Positions 25,701-34,795 are shown, numbered from the stretch's first letter. The stretch: DNA of 64,000 nucleotides from Rudaeicoccus suwonensis (GCF_007829035.1 NZ_VIVQ01000003.1:186001-250000), one strand, 5' to 3'. Numbers and translations are program-made. The notes: generated by a model not told the origin, from the sequence alone.

Positions 25701-27187
25701 CGGCCGTCCGCCGGGCCGTCGCCGCCGGAGCCGTCGTCGGGTTTGTCAGTGCGATCGGAGTCGTCGGCACCGTCGGCCTCGCGCTCGAATTCCGCCTGCC
25801 CTTGCGCGAGGAGGGCATCGAGTGCCGCGTCGACCTCGTCGCGTTCGGCGGCGACGGGGGCAGGATCGCGACGACGCTCGACATACGTCATCGGGTCGTC
25901 GAGATCAGCGGCACCGGGAGCGAAGTCGGGGTGCTTCCAGGACTGGTCGCGCTCCTGCGAACCGAGCGAATCATCAAGCGCGGCAAACAGATTGGCGGCA
26001 TCGCGCAGGCGCCGTGGCCGGAGCTCGAGGCCGACCAGGGACGAGAACACACGCTCGGCCGGGCCACCGGACGCACGACGGCGGCGGATCGCCTCGGTCA
26101 ACTGCGCGGTGTGCGGCAGGTGCGGGGCGGTGGCCTTGTTGGCGACGACCTCGACCCAGCCCTCGACGAGCGCCAGCAGAGTCTCGAGGTGGGCAAGAGC
26201 GCGCTGCTGAGCCTCCGAGGGTTCGGGGGAGAACATCGACCCCTGCAGGGCGCTCTGCATCGCGGCCGGGTCGGAGGTGTCGGCTTCGGAGATCGCGCGT
26301 TCGATGCCCTCGGTGTCGATCGAGATGTCAGCGGCATACGACTGCACCGCGGCGATCAGTGCGGGTCCCAGCCACGGCACCGAGTGGAAGAGCCGGACTC
26401 GTGCAGCCTCGCGGGCGGCCAGGTAGAGGTGGACCTCGCCGCCGTCGACGCCCAGGCCTTCGGCGAACTCGGCGAGATTGGCCGGCAGGATCACCACCGG
26501 GTTGCCCTCGACCAGCGGCAGACCGACCTCGGTGCCGCTGACCAGGTCACCAGCAAGCGCACCCACGGCTTGACCCACCTGCAGCGCGAACATGCCCGAG
26601 CTCATCTTGGCCATCATCGGCTGCATCTGGCCCATGAGCGCGGCCGGGTTGATGCCGGCCGGCAGGCCGAGCTGTGCGGCGTCCTCGGGGTCGAGGTGGG
26701 CCAGTTGCTCGCGCATCGCACCCTCGATCGCGCCGCCGACACCTGCCGCGACCGGCTCGACCAGTTGGCGCCACAACGGCATTGTGTGCTCGACCCACTC
26801 GGCCCGGCTCCACGCACGTGCCGGGCCGGCAGCGGGGAAGTCGGTGACCTCGTCGAGCCACAGGTTCGCCACCTGCACCACTTGCTCGACATCTCGCTGA
26901 GTGGCGGCTCCGACGCTCGAATCGCCTTCAGCAGCAACAGTCTTGCGCGCGATATCGGTTGCCATGGTGACGTTGAAGGCGCCGTCGCCCGGGTCGGCCA
27001 TCATCGCCTGCAACTGGCTGGTCAGCATCTGCATCATCGAGGGATCGACGCCTTCGACGCCCATCTGCTGCAACGCGTCGGCCAACTGCGACGGATCGCC
27101 GTCGCCGCCCATCATCGAGCGCAGCAGCTCACCGAGGTCGGGTTGCTCCGGCTGGTCACCGGGCAACTCGGGCGGGTTGTTCGACAT
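25697..27187 (-). CDS. DUF2342 family protein (putative zinc-dependent metalloprotease, Rv3195-like)
   Basis: A 496-residue cytoplasmic protein matching the actinobacterial DUF2342 family, often named zinc-dependent metalloprotease or F420-biosynthesis-associated protein. The central conserved part includes PVVILPANLAEFAEGLG and EVHLYLAAREAARVRLFHSVPWL. I see no HExxH motif, so protease activity is not supported by the sequence itself. The N-terminal 70 residues are methionine- and glutamine-rich. The C-terminus is acidic, Asp/Gly rich and probably disordered. The ATG at 27187 has AAGGAG upstream at good spacing. It is co-transcribed with the overlapping Nudix gene and divergent from the epimerase-like gene. 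Confidence 0.85.
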   Translation of the reverse strand: MSNNPPELPGDQPEQPDLGELLRSMMGGDGDPSQLADALQQMGVEGVDPSMMQMLTSQLQAMMADPGDGAFNVTMATDIARKTVAAEGDSSVGAATQRDVEQVVQVANLWLDEVTDFPAAGPARAWSRAEWVEHTMPLWRQLVEPVAAGVGGAIEGAMREQLAHLDPEDAAQLGLPAGINPAALMGQMQPMMAKMSSGMFALQVGQAVGALAGDLVSGTEVGLPLVEGNPVVILPANLAEFAEGLGVDGGEVHLYLAAREAARVRLFHSVPWLGPALIAAVQSYAADISIDTEGIERAISEADTSDPAAMQSALQGSMFSPEPSEAQQRALAHLETLLALVEGWVEVVANKATAPHLPHTAQLTEAIRRRRASGGPAERVFSSLVGLELRPRRLRDAANLFAALDDSLGSQERDQSWKHPDFAPGAADLDDPMTYVERRRDPAPVAAERDEVDAALDALLAQGQAEFEREADGADDSDRTDKPDDGSGGDGPADGR

Positions 27188-27299
27188 ACGATCTCTCCTT
27201 GCCGCAGTGTGCGGTGGCACGACGGCCGTCAAGGTGGTCGTCCGCGCCGGTGTGTCTCTCGTCGTTTAGATAACCACGAATAAGGGAGGGTGAGTTCCT

Positions 27300-28364
27300 G
27301 TGGGTCGCGGTGATCGCTCAGAGCGTCATCTGCAGGTTGCCGTCACGCGGCCCGGCGGACCGGTTGCCGCGGCGATCTCGCGGGCGCTGACCGCTCGAGG
27401 TGCGATCTCGGGGGCGGGCACGGTCACGGTCCACGCGATCACCGACCATCTGGCCAGCCCCACCCTCGGCGAACAACTCGACGGCATCCACCATGTCGTG
27501 CACGTGGTGTCACCCACGATGCTCGATCACGATCTCGCCGAGGCGGCGGATGCCCGTCGCGACCGTCTGGTGCGCGAGGTGCGCACCCTGGTCCTGGCCT
27601 GTGCCGCCACCCGGGTGCACAGCCTGGTCGTCGTCACCGGCGCCCAGGTGTATGGCGCACGACCGACGAACCCCGTTCCGCTGCCCAAGGATTCACCGTT
27701 GCAGGCGGAGATCGGCCCCGGCCTGATCGGTGATCTGGTGGCGGTGGAGCAGGCGGTCGCCGACGCCCGACCGCTGTATCCGGCCCTCGACATCACCGTG
27801 GTGCGGCCTGCGGCGATCGTCGGTGACGGTGTCGACACGACCTTCACCCGGCACTTCGCCGCTCCTCGCCTGTTGCGGCTGGGTGACAGCGATCCGGCCT
27901 GGCAGTTCGTGCACGTCGAGGATCTGGCGACTGCTGTATGCCGGATTCTCGACCACCGGCTGGGACCCGTCGTGACAGTGGGTGCCCCCGGGTGGTTGCG
28001 GCAGGCGAAGGTCGAGCAGTTGACCGGTATGAGCTCGGTGCAGATGGGCGTGTCGACGGCGCATACGGTGGTCAGCAGGCTGCAGCGCTTCGGGCGGCTC
28101 AAGGCGCCGGTCACCGACCTCGACTACATCGCGCACCCGTGGGTGGTCTCGGCCGACGAATTGCACGCGGCAGGATGGCAACCGGCATACGACAACGAGA
28201 TGTGCCTGCAGGTGCTCTTGCACGATGTGCGCGAGCGCACGGCCGCGTCGGTGCTGCGCATCGATGCCAAGGAGGGTGCTGCCGCACTCGGCGCCGCGAG
28301 CGCAGCGCTCGCGGTGGGCGCGACTGCGGCGATCATGCGGCGACGCCGCGGACGGAGAGGATGA
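27300..28364 (+). CDS. NAD-dependent epimerase/SDR-like protein
   Basis: A 354-residue protein of the extended short-chain dehydrogenase type. The expected glycine motif is altered (VAVTRPGGPVAAAISRAL, near residue 14). Other landmarks are recognisable: HHVVHVVSPT, VVVTGAQVYG in the place of the catalytic serine region, VVRPAAIVGDGV and FVHVEDLATAVCRIL. The C-terminus ends with an alanine-rich helix and basic RRRRGRRG, which might be a membrane helix with a positive tail. The GTG at 27300 follows GGGAGGG. It overlaps moaE (ATGA at 28361) or is separated by two bases from it, so they form an operon. NAD binding is doubtful given the altered loop. Confidence 0.78.
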   Translation: MGRGDRSERHLQVAVTRPGGPVAAAISRALTARGAISGAGTVTVHAITDHLASPTLGEQLDGIHHVVHVVSPTMLDHDLAEAADARRDRLVREVRTLVLACAATRVHSLVVVTGAQVYGARPTNPVPLPKDSPLQAEIGPGLIGDLVAVEQAVADARPLYPALDITVVRPAAIVGDGVDTTFTRHFAAPRLLRLGDSDPAWQFVHVEDLATAVCRILDHRLGPVVTVGAPGWLRQAKVEQLTGMSSVQMGVSTAHTVVSRLQRFGRLKAPVTDLDYIAHPWVVSADELHAAGWQPAYDNEMCLQVLLHDVRERTAASVLRIDAKEGAAALGAASAALAVGATAAIMRRRRGRRG

Positions 28365-28366
28365 CC

Positions 28367-28795
28367 ATGACCACGCTTCAGGACCGGGTGCGCCTGATCG
28401 ATCTGCGCGAGACTCCGCTGTCGGTGGACGAGGTGTGGCAGGCGGTCAGTGATCCCGCGGCCGGCGGTGTCGGCTTGTTCGTCGGACAGGTGCGGCGCAC
28501 AGATCACGCGAAATCCGTTGACTTGCTTGAATATTCGGCCCACCCGACAGCGCTGGAGGAATTGCGTGCAGTGGCGCTGGAGGTCATCACCGACGAGTGC
28601 ACCGCCATCGCCGCCGTGCACCGCGTCGGCCGGCTCACTGTCGGCGACCTGGCGGTGGTCGTGGCGGTCAGTGCGCCGCACCGGGGAGAGGCCCTCAGGG
28701 TGTGCACAGCGATGATTGACACCCTCAAGGCGCGCGTACCGATCTGGAAGCACCAGGTGTTCCTCGACGGATCAGACGAATGGGTAGGGATGTGA
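28367..28795 (+). CDS. moaE: Molybdopterin synthase catalytic subunit MoaE
   Basis: A 142-residue large subunit of molybdopterin synthase, which transfers sulfur from MoaD thiocarboxylate to cyclic pyranopterin. Family motifs are GVGLFVGQVRRTD, YSAHPTALEEL, IAAVHRVGRLTVGD and the active-site region PIWKHQVFLDGSDEW, with the catalytic lysine. The ATG at 28367 has GGAGAGG at six bases; the ATG at 28361, overlapping the previous stop, is the alternative. Its GTGA overlap with the protease gene downstream shows tight coupling. moaA, moaC and moaD are not in the window. The MoeZ-like protein at 6.6 kb is a likely functional partner for the sulfur carrier. Confidence 0.93.
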   Translation: MTTLQDRVRLIDLRETPLSVDEVWQAVSDPAAGGVGLFVGQVRRTDHAKSVDLLEYSAHPTALEELRAVALEVITDECTAIAAVHRVGRLTVGDLAVVVAVSAPHRGEALRVCTAMIDTLKARVPIWKHQVFLDGSDEWVGM

Positions 28796-29919
28796 GCAAC
28801 CAGCCAGGCGGAGACCCCGCACCGGCATCGTCCGACACCGAGACCACGACGCCCGAGGCGCCTGCAAAGGCGCGACTCTTCGGTCGCGGCAACATCATCA
28901 CCGCTGTCGTGGCGGTCGTCATCATCGCCGCCATCGTGGCGCTCAACGTCATCCACGTGCCGGTGGCGATCCTGCGACCCGGCCCGGTCACCAACACCCT
29001 CGGCACGATCGACGGCAAGCCCGTGATCCAGATCGACGGCGCCAAGCGGTATCCCGCCACCGGCAACCTCGACTTCACGACGGTCTCCATGGCCGGTGGT
29101 CCGCAGTATCCGGTCAGTGTCATGGAATGGCTTCGGGCCAAACTGGATTCGAACGCCGAGATCGATCCCGAGAGTGAGTGGTTCCAGACCGGCGTGACCT
29201 CCCAGGAGGTGCAGCAGCAGGGCAACGTCGAGATGACCAACTCCCAGGAGACCGCCGAGGTCGTCGCGCTGCGCGCAGCGGGCTACACCGTGCCGGAGAA
29301 GATCACCGTCGCCGGGCTCGAGCCGAAGGCCGCGGCGACCGGTTACTTCACGACCGGCGACGTGCTGGTCAGTCTGGGCGGTCACCCGGTGACGACTCTC
29401 GACTCGATCTCGTCGTACATGTCCACGGTCACGCCCGGCAGCAAGGTCGCCGTCGTGGTGACTCGCAGCGGCAAGCGGATGACGCTGCAGGTGCCGACCG
29501 CCAACGACGGCAGCGGGCACGCGGTCTTCGGCATCGAGGTGGTGCCGTCATACACGTTCCCGGTCAAGATCACCGTCAACGCCGGCGACGTGGGCGGCCC
29601 GTCCGCGGGCACGATGTTCACCCTCGGGATCTACGACCTGCTGACCTCCGGCTCACTGACCGGCGGCAACAAGATCGCCGGCACGGGCACGATGGCCGAG
29701 GACGGCACGGTCGGCCCCATCGGCGGGATCCGGCAAAAGATGCTCGGTGCCAAGGGAGCCGGCGCGAAGTTCTTCCTGGCCCCCGACAGCGACTGCTCCG
29801 AGGCCAAGGGCCACATCCCCAGCGGCCTGACGGTCATCGAGATCAACTCGTTCAGCGACGCGCTGACAGTGGTCAAGGAGATCGCGGCCGGCAAGACCTC
29901 GGGCTTTCCCGGCTGCTGA
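28792..29919 (+). CDS. PDZ/Lon-type membrane-anchored serine protease (Rv3194c-like)
   Basis: A 375-residue protein with one N-terminal membrane helix (near residues 33-55). A conserved extracytoplasmic domain follows, then a PDZ domain (TGYFTTGDVLVSLGGHPV, near 180-250) and a Lon-type catalytic domain. The Ser-Lys dyad is visible in GGPSAGTMF (serine) and GIRQKMLGAKGAGAKFFLAP (lysine). The GTG at 28792 overlaps the moaE stop by four bases; an in-frame ATG at 28780 is also possible. Its order before the UPF0182 gene is conserved in actinobacteria (Rv3194c-Rv3193c). Probably acts outside the membrane in quality control; substrates are unknown. Confidence 0.9.
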   Translation: MSNQPGGDPAPASSDTETTTPEAPAKARLFGRGNIITAVVAVVIIAAIVALNVIHVPVAILRPGPVTNTLGTIDGKPVIQIDGAKRYPATGNLDFTTVSMAGGPQYPVSVMEWLRAKLDSNAEIDPESEWFQTGVTSQEVQQQGNVEMTNSQETAEVVALRAAGYTVPEKITVAGLEPKAAATGYFTTGDVLVSLGGHPVTTLDSISSYMSTVTPGSKVAVVVTRSGKRMTLQVPTANDGSGHAVFGIEVVPSYTFPVKITVNAGDVGGPSAGTMFTLGIYDLLTSGSLTGGNKIAGTGTMAEDGTVGPIGGIRQKMLGAKGAGAKFFLAPDSDCSEAKGHIPSGLTVIEINSFSDALTVVKEIAAGKTSGFPGC

Positions 29920-29960
29920 CCGCTGCGCCTGCGCCTGCGTTCTCGTGCAAGCGGCCGGCG

Positions 29961-30506
29961 TCAGTCGTGCAGCGTCGTGCTGAGCGCGTGCACGAGGCCG
30001 GGCGCGATGTCGTTGCCGATGGCGACCTTGTCGTCACTGTCGTGCGCTCGCTGCCGCAGCAGGCAGATGGACTCACCGCTGCGCAGGACGGCCACGAGCA
30101 GGCGTACGTCCGAGCGGTCGGGGTGCGCGGCGAGCGCTTCGGCGGCCTCGGTGGGGTTATCCGGCAGGTCACGCTCGGCCTCCGGCGGCACCACGATGCG
30201 CTCCAAGGCAAGTGCGACGCCGTCGACCTCCGGCGGCCAGGCCAGTTGCCGCAGCAACGACTCGATGGAGGAGGTGTGCGGCACGCCGTCCTGCTCGATC
30301 GTGCTGTATGCCGCAGGATCCGCCGCGCCCAGTTGCGCCGCCAGCGCGGGCTCGCGTTCGAGCAGACCGGCATTCGTGGCGATCGCGAACAGTCGCGGTG
30401 CCTGATCCCAGCCGGCGGCCGCGACATGACGCTCGGTCTCGACCGCGCACTCACCGAGGGGGCTCAGCAGCGGACGTACGGAGGGGGTCTGATCGCGTTC
30501 AGGCAT
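29961..30506 (-). CDS. PPA1309-family protein
   Basis: A 181-residue soluble protein of an actinobacterial family of unknown function. Typical stretches are GWDQAPRLFAIATNAGLL, VPHTSSIESLLRQLAWPPEVDGVALALERIVVPP and VRLLVAVLRSGESICLLR. No catalytic motif is evident. The ATG at 30506 is the start; an in-frame ATG nine bases upstream is also possible. It is convergent with the PDZ protease gene and divergent from the UPF0182 gene, the position in which the family is usually found. Confidence 0.82.
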   Translation of the reverse strand: MPERDQTPSVRPLLSPLGECAVETERHVAAAGWDQAPRLFAIATNAGLLEREPALAAQLGAADPAAYSTIEQDGVPHTSSIESLLRQLAWPPEVDGVALALERIVVPPEAERDLPDNPTEAAEALAAHPDRSDVRLLVAVLRSGESICLLRQRAHDSDDKVAIGNDIAPGLVHALSTTLHD

Positions 30507-30619
30507 GGCCACCATGCTGCCGCACGCCCATGTCGACGGCGATCTGCGGGTGGCGGCCATAAGTTCGCGGGTTAGGTTGTGTCACCAGACCGCCCGATCG
30601 ACCCAGAGGTCCTGCTGAC

Positions 30620-33600
30620 GTGAGTGCTTCAGACGACGCCGCCGACAGTGGCGCGGATCGCGTGCCCCCCATGCCACGGCTCGGTCTGCGCACCGGTTTG
30701 AGCCGCCGCTCGAAGCGGATCCTGCTGACGCTGCTGGCGCTGATCGTCCTGGTGGTGCTGGTGCAGATTGCCGCGGATCTGTGGACCACCAAGCTGTGGT
30801 TCAACAGCGTCGGCTTCGGGATGGTGTTCCGCAACGAATACCTCACCAAGGGCGTGATGTTCTTGGTCGGCGGGTTGTTCACAGGCCTGCTGATTCTGGC
30901 CTCGATGTTGATCGCCTACCGCAGCCGCCCGCTCTACGCGCCGGTCAGCGACGAGCTCGACAGCATGGACCGCTACCGCCTGGTGATCGAGCCGTTCCGG
31001 CGGATCGCGCTCTGGGTCGTGCCGGTCTTCTTCGGACTGTTCGCCGGGTCGGCGGCCGCCGGGCAGTGGCAGACCGCGTTGTTGTGGTTGAACCGCCGCA
31101 GCTTCGGCGTGACCGACCCGGAGTTTCACAAGGACATCGGCTTCTACGTCTTCACGATGCCGTGGCTGGAACTGCTCATCGGCTTTGCCACGATGTCGTT
31201 GATCCTGTCGCTGGTGGCGGCCGTCGTCATGCACTACATGTATGGAGGAATCTCGTTGCAGGGCCGCGGTGTTCACACCACCAAGGCCGCCCGGATCCAC
31301 CTGTGCCTCGTTCTCGCTGCGCTGGTGCTGGTGCGGGCCCTGGCGTACTGGCTGGGGCGTTACGAGCTGACTTCGTCGGGCACCTCGCTGATCACCGGCA
31401 TCGACTACACCGCGCAGAATGCAGTGCTGCCGGCCAAGGCCGTGCTCGCGGCGGCGGCCGTCCTGTGTGCGGCATTGTTCGTCGCCACCATCTGGACCAA
31501 GACGTGGCGGCTGCCCATCATCGGGACCGCGCTGCTGGTGGTGTGCGCCGTCATACTCGGCGGGATCTACCCGGCAGTGGTGCAGCGCTTCCACGTCAAG
31601 CCCAACGAACAGGCGCTGCAGATGCCGTACCTGCAGCGCAACATCAGCGCGACTCGCGCGGCATACGGCCTGAGCAATGTGCAGGTGACGCAGTACACCC
31701 CGACGGCCGCGACCGGCAGCACCGATCAACTGGTGCAGGCAGCGAGCGAGGACCCCGGCATCCGTCTGGTGGATCCGTCGGTCGTCTCGCCGACGTTCCG
31801 GCAGCTGCAAGGGCTGAAGTCGTACTACCAGTTCGCCGACACCCTCGACGTCGATCGCTACACCGTCGGAGGTGTCGAGCAGGACACCGTGCTGGGTGTG
31901 CGCGAGCTCGACCTGGGCGGCGTGCCGGCTGCCAAACGCAACTGGGTGAACGACCACACGGTCTACACCCACGGGTATGGCGTGGTGGCGATCGCGGCGA
32001 ACCAGAGCATCGGTCCGAGCTTCAACAACGACGCCAAGGGCTTCATGGAGTCCTCGATCCCGCCGGTCGGGGACCTCGGCAGCTTCCAGCCGCGGGTGTA
32101 TTTCAGTGAGTCCTCGCCGAACTATTCGATCGTCGGCGGCCCGGCGAACAGCCAGCCACGCGAGCTGGACTACCCCAACACCTCCACCGGCGGCGAACAG
32201 CGCACGACGTACACCGGCGGCGGCGGGGTGGCGCTCGGCGGGCTGACCCGCAAGCTCGCGTATGCCGTGAAGTATCACGACTACAACTTTCTGTTCTCCA
32301 GCTCGATCAACGCGGACTCGCGAATCCTCAACGTTCGCAACCCGATCGACCGGGTCAAAGCAGTCGCGCCGTGGCTGACCGTCGACAGCGACGCGTATCC
32401 GGTGGTCGAAGGCGGGCACATCGTCTGGGTGGTCGACGGCTACACGACCACGTCGAAGTACCCGTACTCGCAGCTGCAGTCGCTCGGCGCGGCGACCTCG
32501 GACTCGCTCACCGCGAAGTCGGACAACCTGCAGTCGCTGTCAGGAGGTGCGGTCAACTACATCCGCAACTCGGTCAAGGCGACGGTTGACGCGTACACCG
32601 GCAAGGTGACGCTGTACGCCTGGGACCCCAGCGACCCGATCCTGAAGGCGTGGATGAGCGCTTTCCCCGGCACGGTCAAGCCGGCGTCCGACATACCGGC
32701 CGCGCTGATGCCGCACCTGCGGTATCCAGAGGATCTGTTCAAGGTGCAGCGCGAGCTGCTGACGAAGTACCACGTCACCGACGCGGGCCAGTTCTTCCAG
32801 GGCAACGACCAGTGGCAGGTGCCGGAGGACCCGACGGCGACGAGCGGTGCGGAGCAGCCGCCGTACTACATGTCGGTGCAGATGCCGGGCGCCAGTTCGC
32901 CGACGTACTCACTGACCACGACCTACACCCCGGCAGGCACGCGGACCAATCTCGCGGCCTTCCTGGCGGTCGACTCCGACCCGGGTGACACACCGGGCAA
33001 GATCGCGGCGGGGTACGGCTCGTTCCAGTTGCTGGAGATGCCGCGCAACAGCAATGTGACCGGCCCGGCCCAGTTCCAGAACGACGTCAACACCTCGGCG
33101 GCCATCTCGCCGACGACGCACGGAACGCTGGCGCAATTCAGGGCCAGTCAGACGCAGGGGAAGTCCTCGGTCATCCTGGGCAACCTGCTCACGCTGCCGT
33201 TCGACGGCGGTCTGCTAAATGTCGAACCGATCTACGTGCAGGCCACGAACTCGGCGTCGGCGTATCCGCAACTGGGTGCCGTTGCGGTCGGGTATGGCGG
33301 CAAGTTCGGCTGGGACACCACGCTCAAAGGCGCGCTGACGGCCTTGTTCACCGACGGCACGGGGTCGACGTCTGGCTCAGGTTCCGGCTCTGGTTCGGGC
33401 GGTTCGGGGACAGGCTCGGGGTCTTCCGGTGGAAAGAACGCAACCGTGGCGAGTGCGTTGGCGGCAGCCGAGAAGTGGTACAACCAGGCGCAGACCGATC
33501 TGAAGAAGGGCGATCTGGGCGCGTATCAGAACGACGTCAACCAGATGAACGACGCGATCAAGCAGGCCATCGCCGCCAACGGCGGGACGACTCCGAGCGG

Positions 33601-33661
33601 CACGCCGTCCGCCTCTGGGTCTGCCTCGGCATCGCCGTCGCCGAGTTCGACCGGCAAGTAG
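30620..33661 (+). CDS. UPF0182 large membrane protein (Rv3193c-like)
   Basis: A 1,013-residue membrane protein of family UPF0182 (COG1615). The N-terminal third has seven hydrophobic segments (near residues 27-50, 75-95, 130-150, 190-220, 228-250, 270-292 and 300-320), and the long remainder is probably extracellular. A Gly/Ser-rich linker (near residues 914-940) precedes a charged helical segment. The C-terminus is a Pro/Ser/Thr tail suited to a cell-wall environment. The GTG at 30620 has weak ribosome-binding signal. The molecular role of the family is unknown. It is the last element of the conserved Rv3211-Rv3193c-like block and is followed by the initiator tRNA. Confidence 0.92.
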   Translation: MSASDDAADSGADRVPPMPRLGLRTGLSRRSKRILLTLLALIVLVVLVQIAADLWTTKLWFNSVGFGMVFRNEYLTKGVMFLVGGLFTGLLILASMLIAYRSRPLYAPVSDELDSMDRYRLVIEPFRRIALWVVPVFFGLFAGSAAAGQWQTALLWLNRRSFGVTDPEFHKDIGFYVFTMPWLELLIGFATMSLILSLVAAVVMHYMYGGISLQGRGVHTTKAARIHLCLVLAALVLVRALAYWLGRYELTSSGTSLITGIDYTAQNAVLPAKAVLAAAAVLCAALFVATIWTKTWRLPIIGTALLVVCAVILGGIYPAVVQRFHVKPNEQALQMPYLQRNISATRAAYGLSNVQVTQYTPTAATGSTDQLVQAASEDPGIRLVDPSVVSPTFRQLQGLKSYYQFADTLDVDRYTVGGVEQDTVLGVRELDLGGVPAAKRNWVNDHTVYTHGYGVVAIAANQSIGPSFNNDAKGFMESSIPPVGDLGSFQPRVYFSESSPNYSIVGGPANSQPRELDYPNTSTGGEQRTTYTGGGGVALGGLTRKLAYAVKYHDYNFLFSSSINADSRILNVRNPIDRVKAVAPWLTVDSDAYPVVEGGHIVWVVDGYTTTSKYPYSQLQSLGAATSDSLTAKSDNLQSLSGGAVNYIRNSVKATVDAYTGKVTLYAWDPSDPILKAWMSAFPGTVKPASDIPAALMPHLRYPEDLFKVQRELLTKYHVTDAGQFFQGNDQWQVPEDPTATSGAEQPPYYMSVQMPGASSPTYSLTTTYTPAGTRTNLAAFLAVDSDPGDTPGKIAAGYGSFQLLEMPRNSNVTGPAQFQNDVNTSAAISPTTHGTLAQFRASQTQGKSSVILGNLLTLPFDGGLLNVEPIYVQATNSASAYPQLGAVAVGYGGKFGWDTTLKGALTALFTDGTGSTSGSGSGSGSGGSGTGSGSSGGKNATVASALAAAEKWYNQAQTDLKKGDLGAYQNDVNQMNDAIKQAIAANGGTTPSGTPSASGSASASPSPSSTGK

Positions 33662-33758
33662 GCGTTTTCGGACGGGTTCCGGCCGTTGCGACCGGGCTGT
33701 ATGACGGGGCGGGTGCGTGCGGCATACGTGCTCGGAACGCTCGGTCCAGAGTCTCGAT

Positions 33759-33788
33759 TTGGTGAGCGGTCAGGGTTGCCGGTAACGT
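33759..33788 (+). promoter_or_regulatory. Promoter of the initiator tRNA gene
   Basis: TTGGTG (33759-33764) and TAACGT (33783-33788) are separated by 18 bases. The predicted start lies a few bases upstream of the tRNA at 33801. Confidence 0.6.
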
Positions 33789-33800
33789 TGTGTTCACCGA

Positions 33801-33874
33801 CGCGGGGTGGAGCAGCTCGGTAGCTCGCCGGGCTCATAACCCGGAGGTCGCAGGTTCAAATCCTGCCCCCGCTA
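33801..33874 (+). tRNA. Initiator tRNA-fMet (anticodon CAT)
   Basis: A 74-base tRNA. The anticodon loop CTCATAA sits on a stem with three consecutive G-C pairs (GGG/CCC), the initiator hallmark. The 1-72 position is unpaired (C opposite T), also as required for initiators. D arm, variable loop and T arm (GCAGG-TTCAAAT-CCTGC) are normal. The 3' CCA is not encoded. It is followed by a hairpin terminator at 33881. Confidence 0.97.
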
Positions 33875-33880
33875 CAAAGT

Positions 33881-33922
33881 GAAGGCCCTCTGGTCAGCAG
33901 AAATGCTGGCCGGAGGGCCTTC
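33881..33922 (+). terminator. Terminator after the tRNA
   Basis: A long hairpin: ten terminal base pairs (GAAGGCCCTC with GAGGGCCTTC) continue into an imperfect inner stem (GTCAGCA/TGCTGGC). There is no T run. It starts seven bases after the tRNA 3' end. Confidence 0.8.
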
Positions 33923-33999
33923 GTCATGTGGCAGCGGGAAGTATGCGCGGGTTGCCCTCCGGCGTCGATCGGAAGGTCGTTTCGGCTCGTCCCGCGACT

Positions 34000-34019
34000 G
34001 ATATCATCGATTTGATATC
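34000..34019 (+). promoter_or_regulatory. Palindromic operator of the toxin-antitoxin operon
   Basis: GATATCA and its exact complement TGATATC are separated by six bases, ending just before the antitoxin's ribosome binding site (GGAGGTGAGG). AT-rich palindromes at this place are typical binding sites of ribbon-helix-helix antitoxins, so autorepression is expected. Confidence 0.75.
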
Positions 34020-34031
34020 GGAGGTGAGGGC

Positions 34032-34259
34032 ATGGAACAGATCTTGATCCGCAATCTGCCGACGGGCACCAAAGCCGCGTTGAAGCAGTTGGCTGAGCAG
34101 CATCACCGGTCCGTCGAAGCGGAAGCTCGCGACATTATCGCTGAAGCGCTCGATCGGAAGCCGGTCAGTCTTCTCGACCTGGTTTCGACCGACGTCGGAG
34201 TCGAGATCGACTTCGAGCCCACCAGGCTCGGCGTCAGCGCCCGCACCGCCGATCTGTGA
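34032..34259 (+). CDS. FitA/VapB-like antitoxin (ribbon-helix-helix)
   Basis: A 75-residue protein. The N-terminal strand MEQILIRNLPTGTKAALKQLAEQHHRSVEAEARDIIAEAL is the ribbon-helix-helix DNA-binding domain of FitA/Phd-like VapB antitoxins. The C-terminal half, acidic and hydrophobic, would wrap around the toxin. The ATG at 34032 follows a strong GGAGG. It is eight bases upstream of the PIN-domain toxin gene and twelve bases downstream of a palindromic operator, the standard TA layout. The pair lies directly after the initiator tRNA and is an accessory insertion relative to the conserved block to the left. Confidence 0.9.
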   Translation: MEQILIRNLPTGTKAALKQLAEQHHRSVEAEARDIIAEALDRKPVSLLDLVSTDVGVEIDFEPTRLGVSARTADL

Positions 34260-34267
34260 TCTGACAC

Positions 34268-34699
34268 GTGCAGTACGTGCTCGACACCAATGTCATCTCT
34301 GCAATCAGAGTCCGTGGGCGAAGTCCCCAGGTGGAGAAGTGGGTGGCGGCAGTTCCGATCGGCGATCAGTTCGTCACGGCGATGACGATCGCGGAGATCG
34401 AGCGAGGCGTGGCTGCAAAGGAGCGTTCCGACCCGGCGCAGGGCGCGGTGCTGCGGTGGTGGCTGGAAGACCGTGTACTACCCGCTTTCTCCGGTCGAGT
34501 GCTGCCCTTCGACCTGCTCGCGGCACGGGTGTTGGCCGGTTATCGCGTGCCGGAGTACGCGCCGCTCGACGATGCGCTCATAGCTGCAGTCGCAGAGGCT
34601 GCGGGAATGACGGTGGTCACCCGCAACGCGCGTCACTTCGAGCCGCTTGGTGTGGCGTGCCTCGATCCGTGGGTGACGCCAGGGCGCGCGAGTCGCTAG
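34268..34699 (+). CDS. PIN-domain ribonuclease toxin (VapC/FitB-like)
   Basis: A 143-residue toxin of the PIN family, which cleaves RNA using metal-bound acidic residues. Visible acidic positions are LDTNV (Asp 6), the glutamate in TIAEIERGV (near residue 44), and the aspartate pair in APLDDALIAAVAEA (near 101). VVTRNARHFEPLGV near the end is characteristic of the FitB subgroup. The start is the GTG at 34268. It is coupled to the antitoxin just upstream. A hairpin at 34759-34795 probably terminates the operon. The target RNA is unknown. Confidence 0.9.
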   Translation: MQYVLDTNVISAIRVRGRSPQVEKWVAAVPIGDQFVTAMTIAEIERGVAAKERSDPAQGAVLRWWLEDRVLPAFSGRVLPFDLLAARVLAGYRVPEYAPLDDALIAAVAEAAGMTVVTRNARHFEPLGVACLDPWVTPGRASR

Positions 34700-34758
34700 A
34701 AAGCAGAGTCGATCTTCCACGCGGCTGCGTCCGAGGTGCTCAGGCTGCCTCCGTGGCT

Positions 34759-34795
34759 GCTCTGCGCTGCCCCAGCATGTGGGGCAGTGCAGAGC
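34759..34795 (+). terminator. Hairpin terminator after the TA operon
   Basis: A 15-bp stem with one G-T wobble (GCTCTGC-G-CTGCCCC against GGGGCAG-T-GCAGAGC) and a seven-base loop, 60 bases after the toxin stop. No T run is present. Confidence 0.65.

Noticed and set aside
25571-27283. A 570-residue open frame on the plus strand opposite the DUF2342 gene
   Set aside because: Shadow of a well-supported gene; composition (Arg, Gly, His) is that of a shadow and no domain is seen.
33662-34031. Integrated element border or att site at the tRNA
   Set aside because: No integrase, no copy of the tRNA 3' end and no element-like genes beyond the two-gene TA pair were seen.
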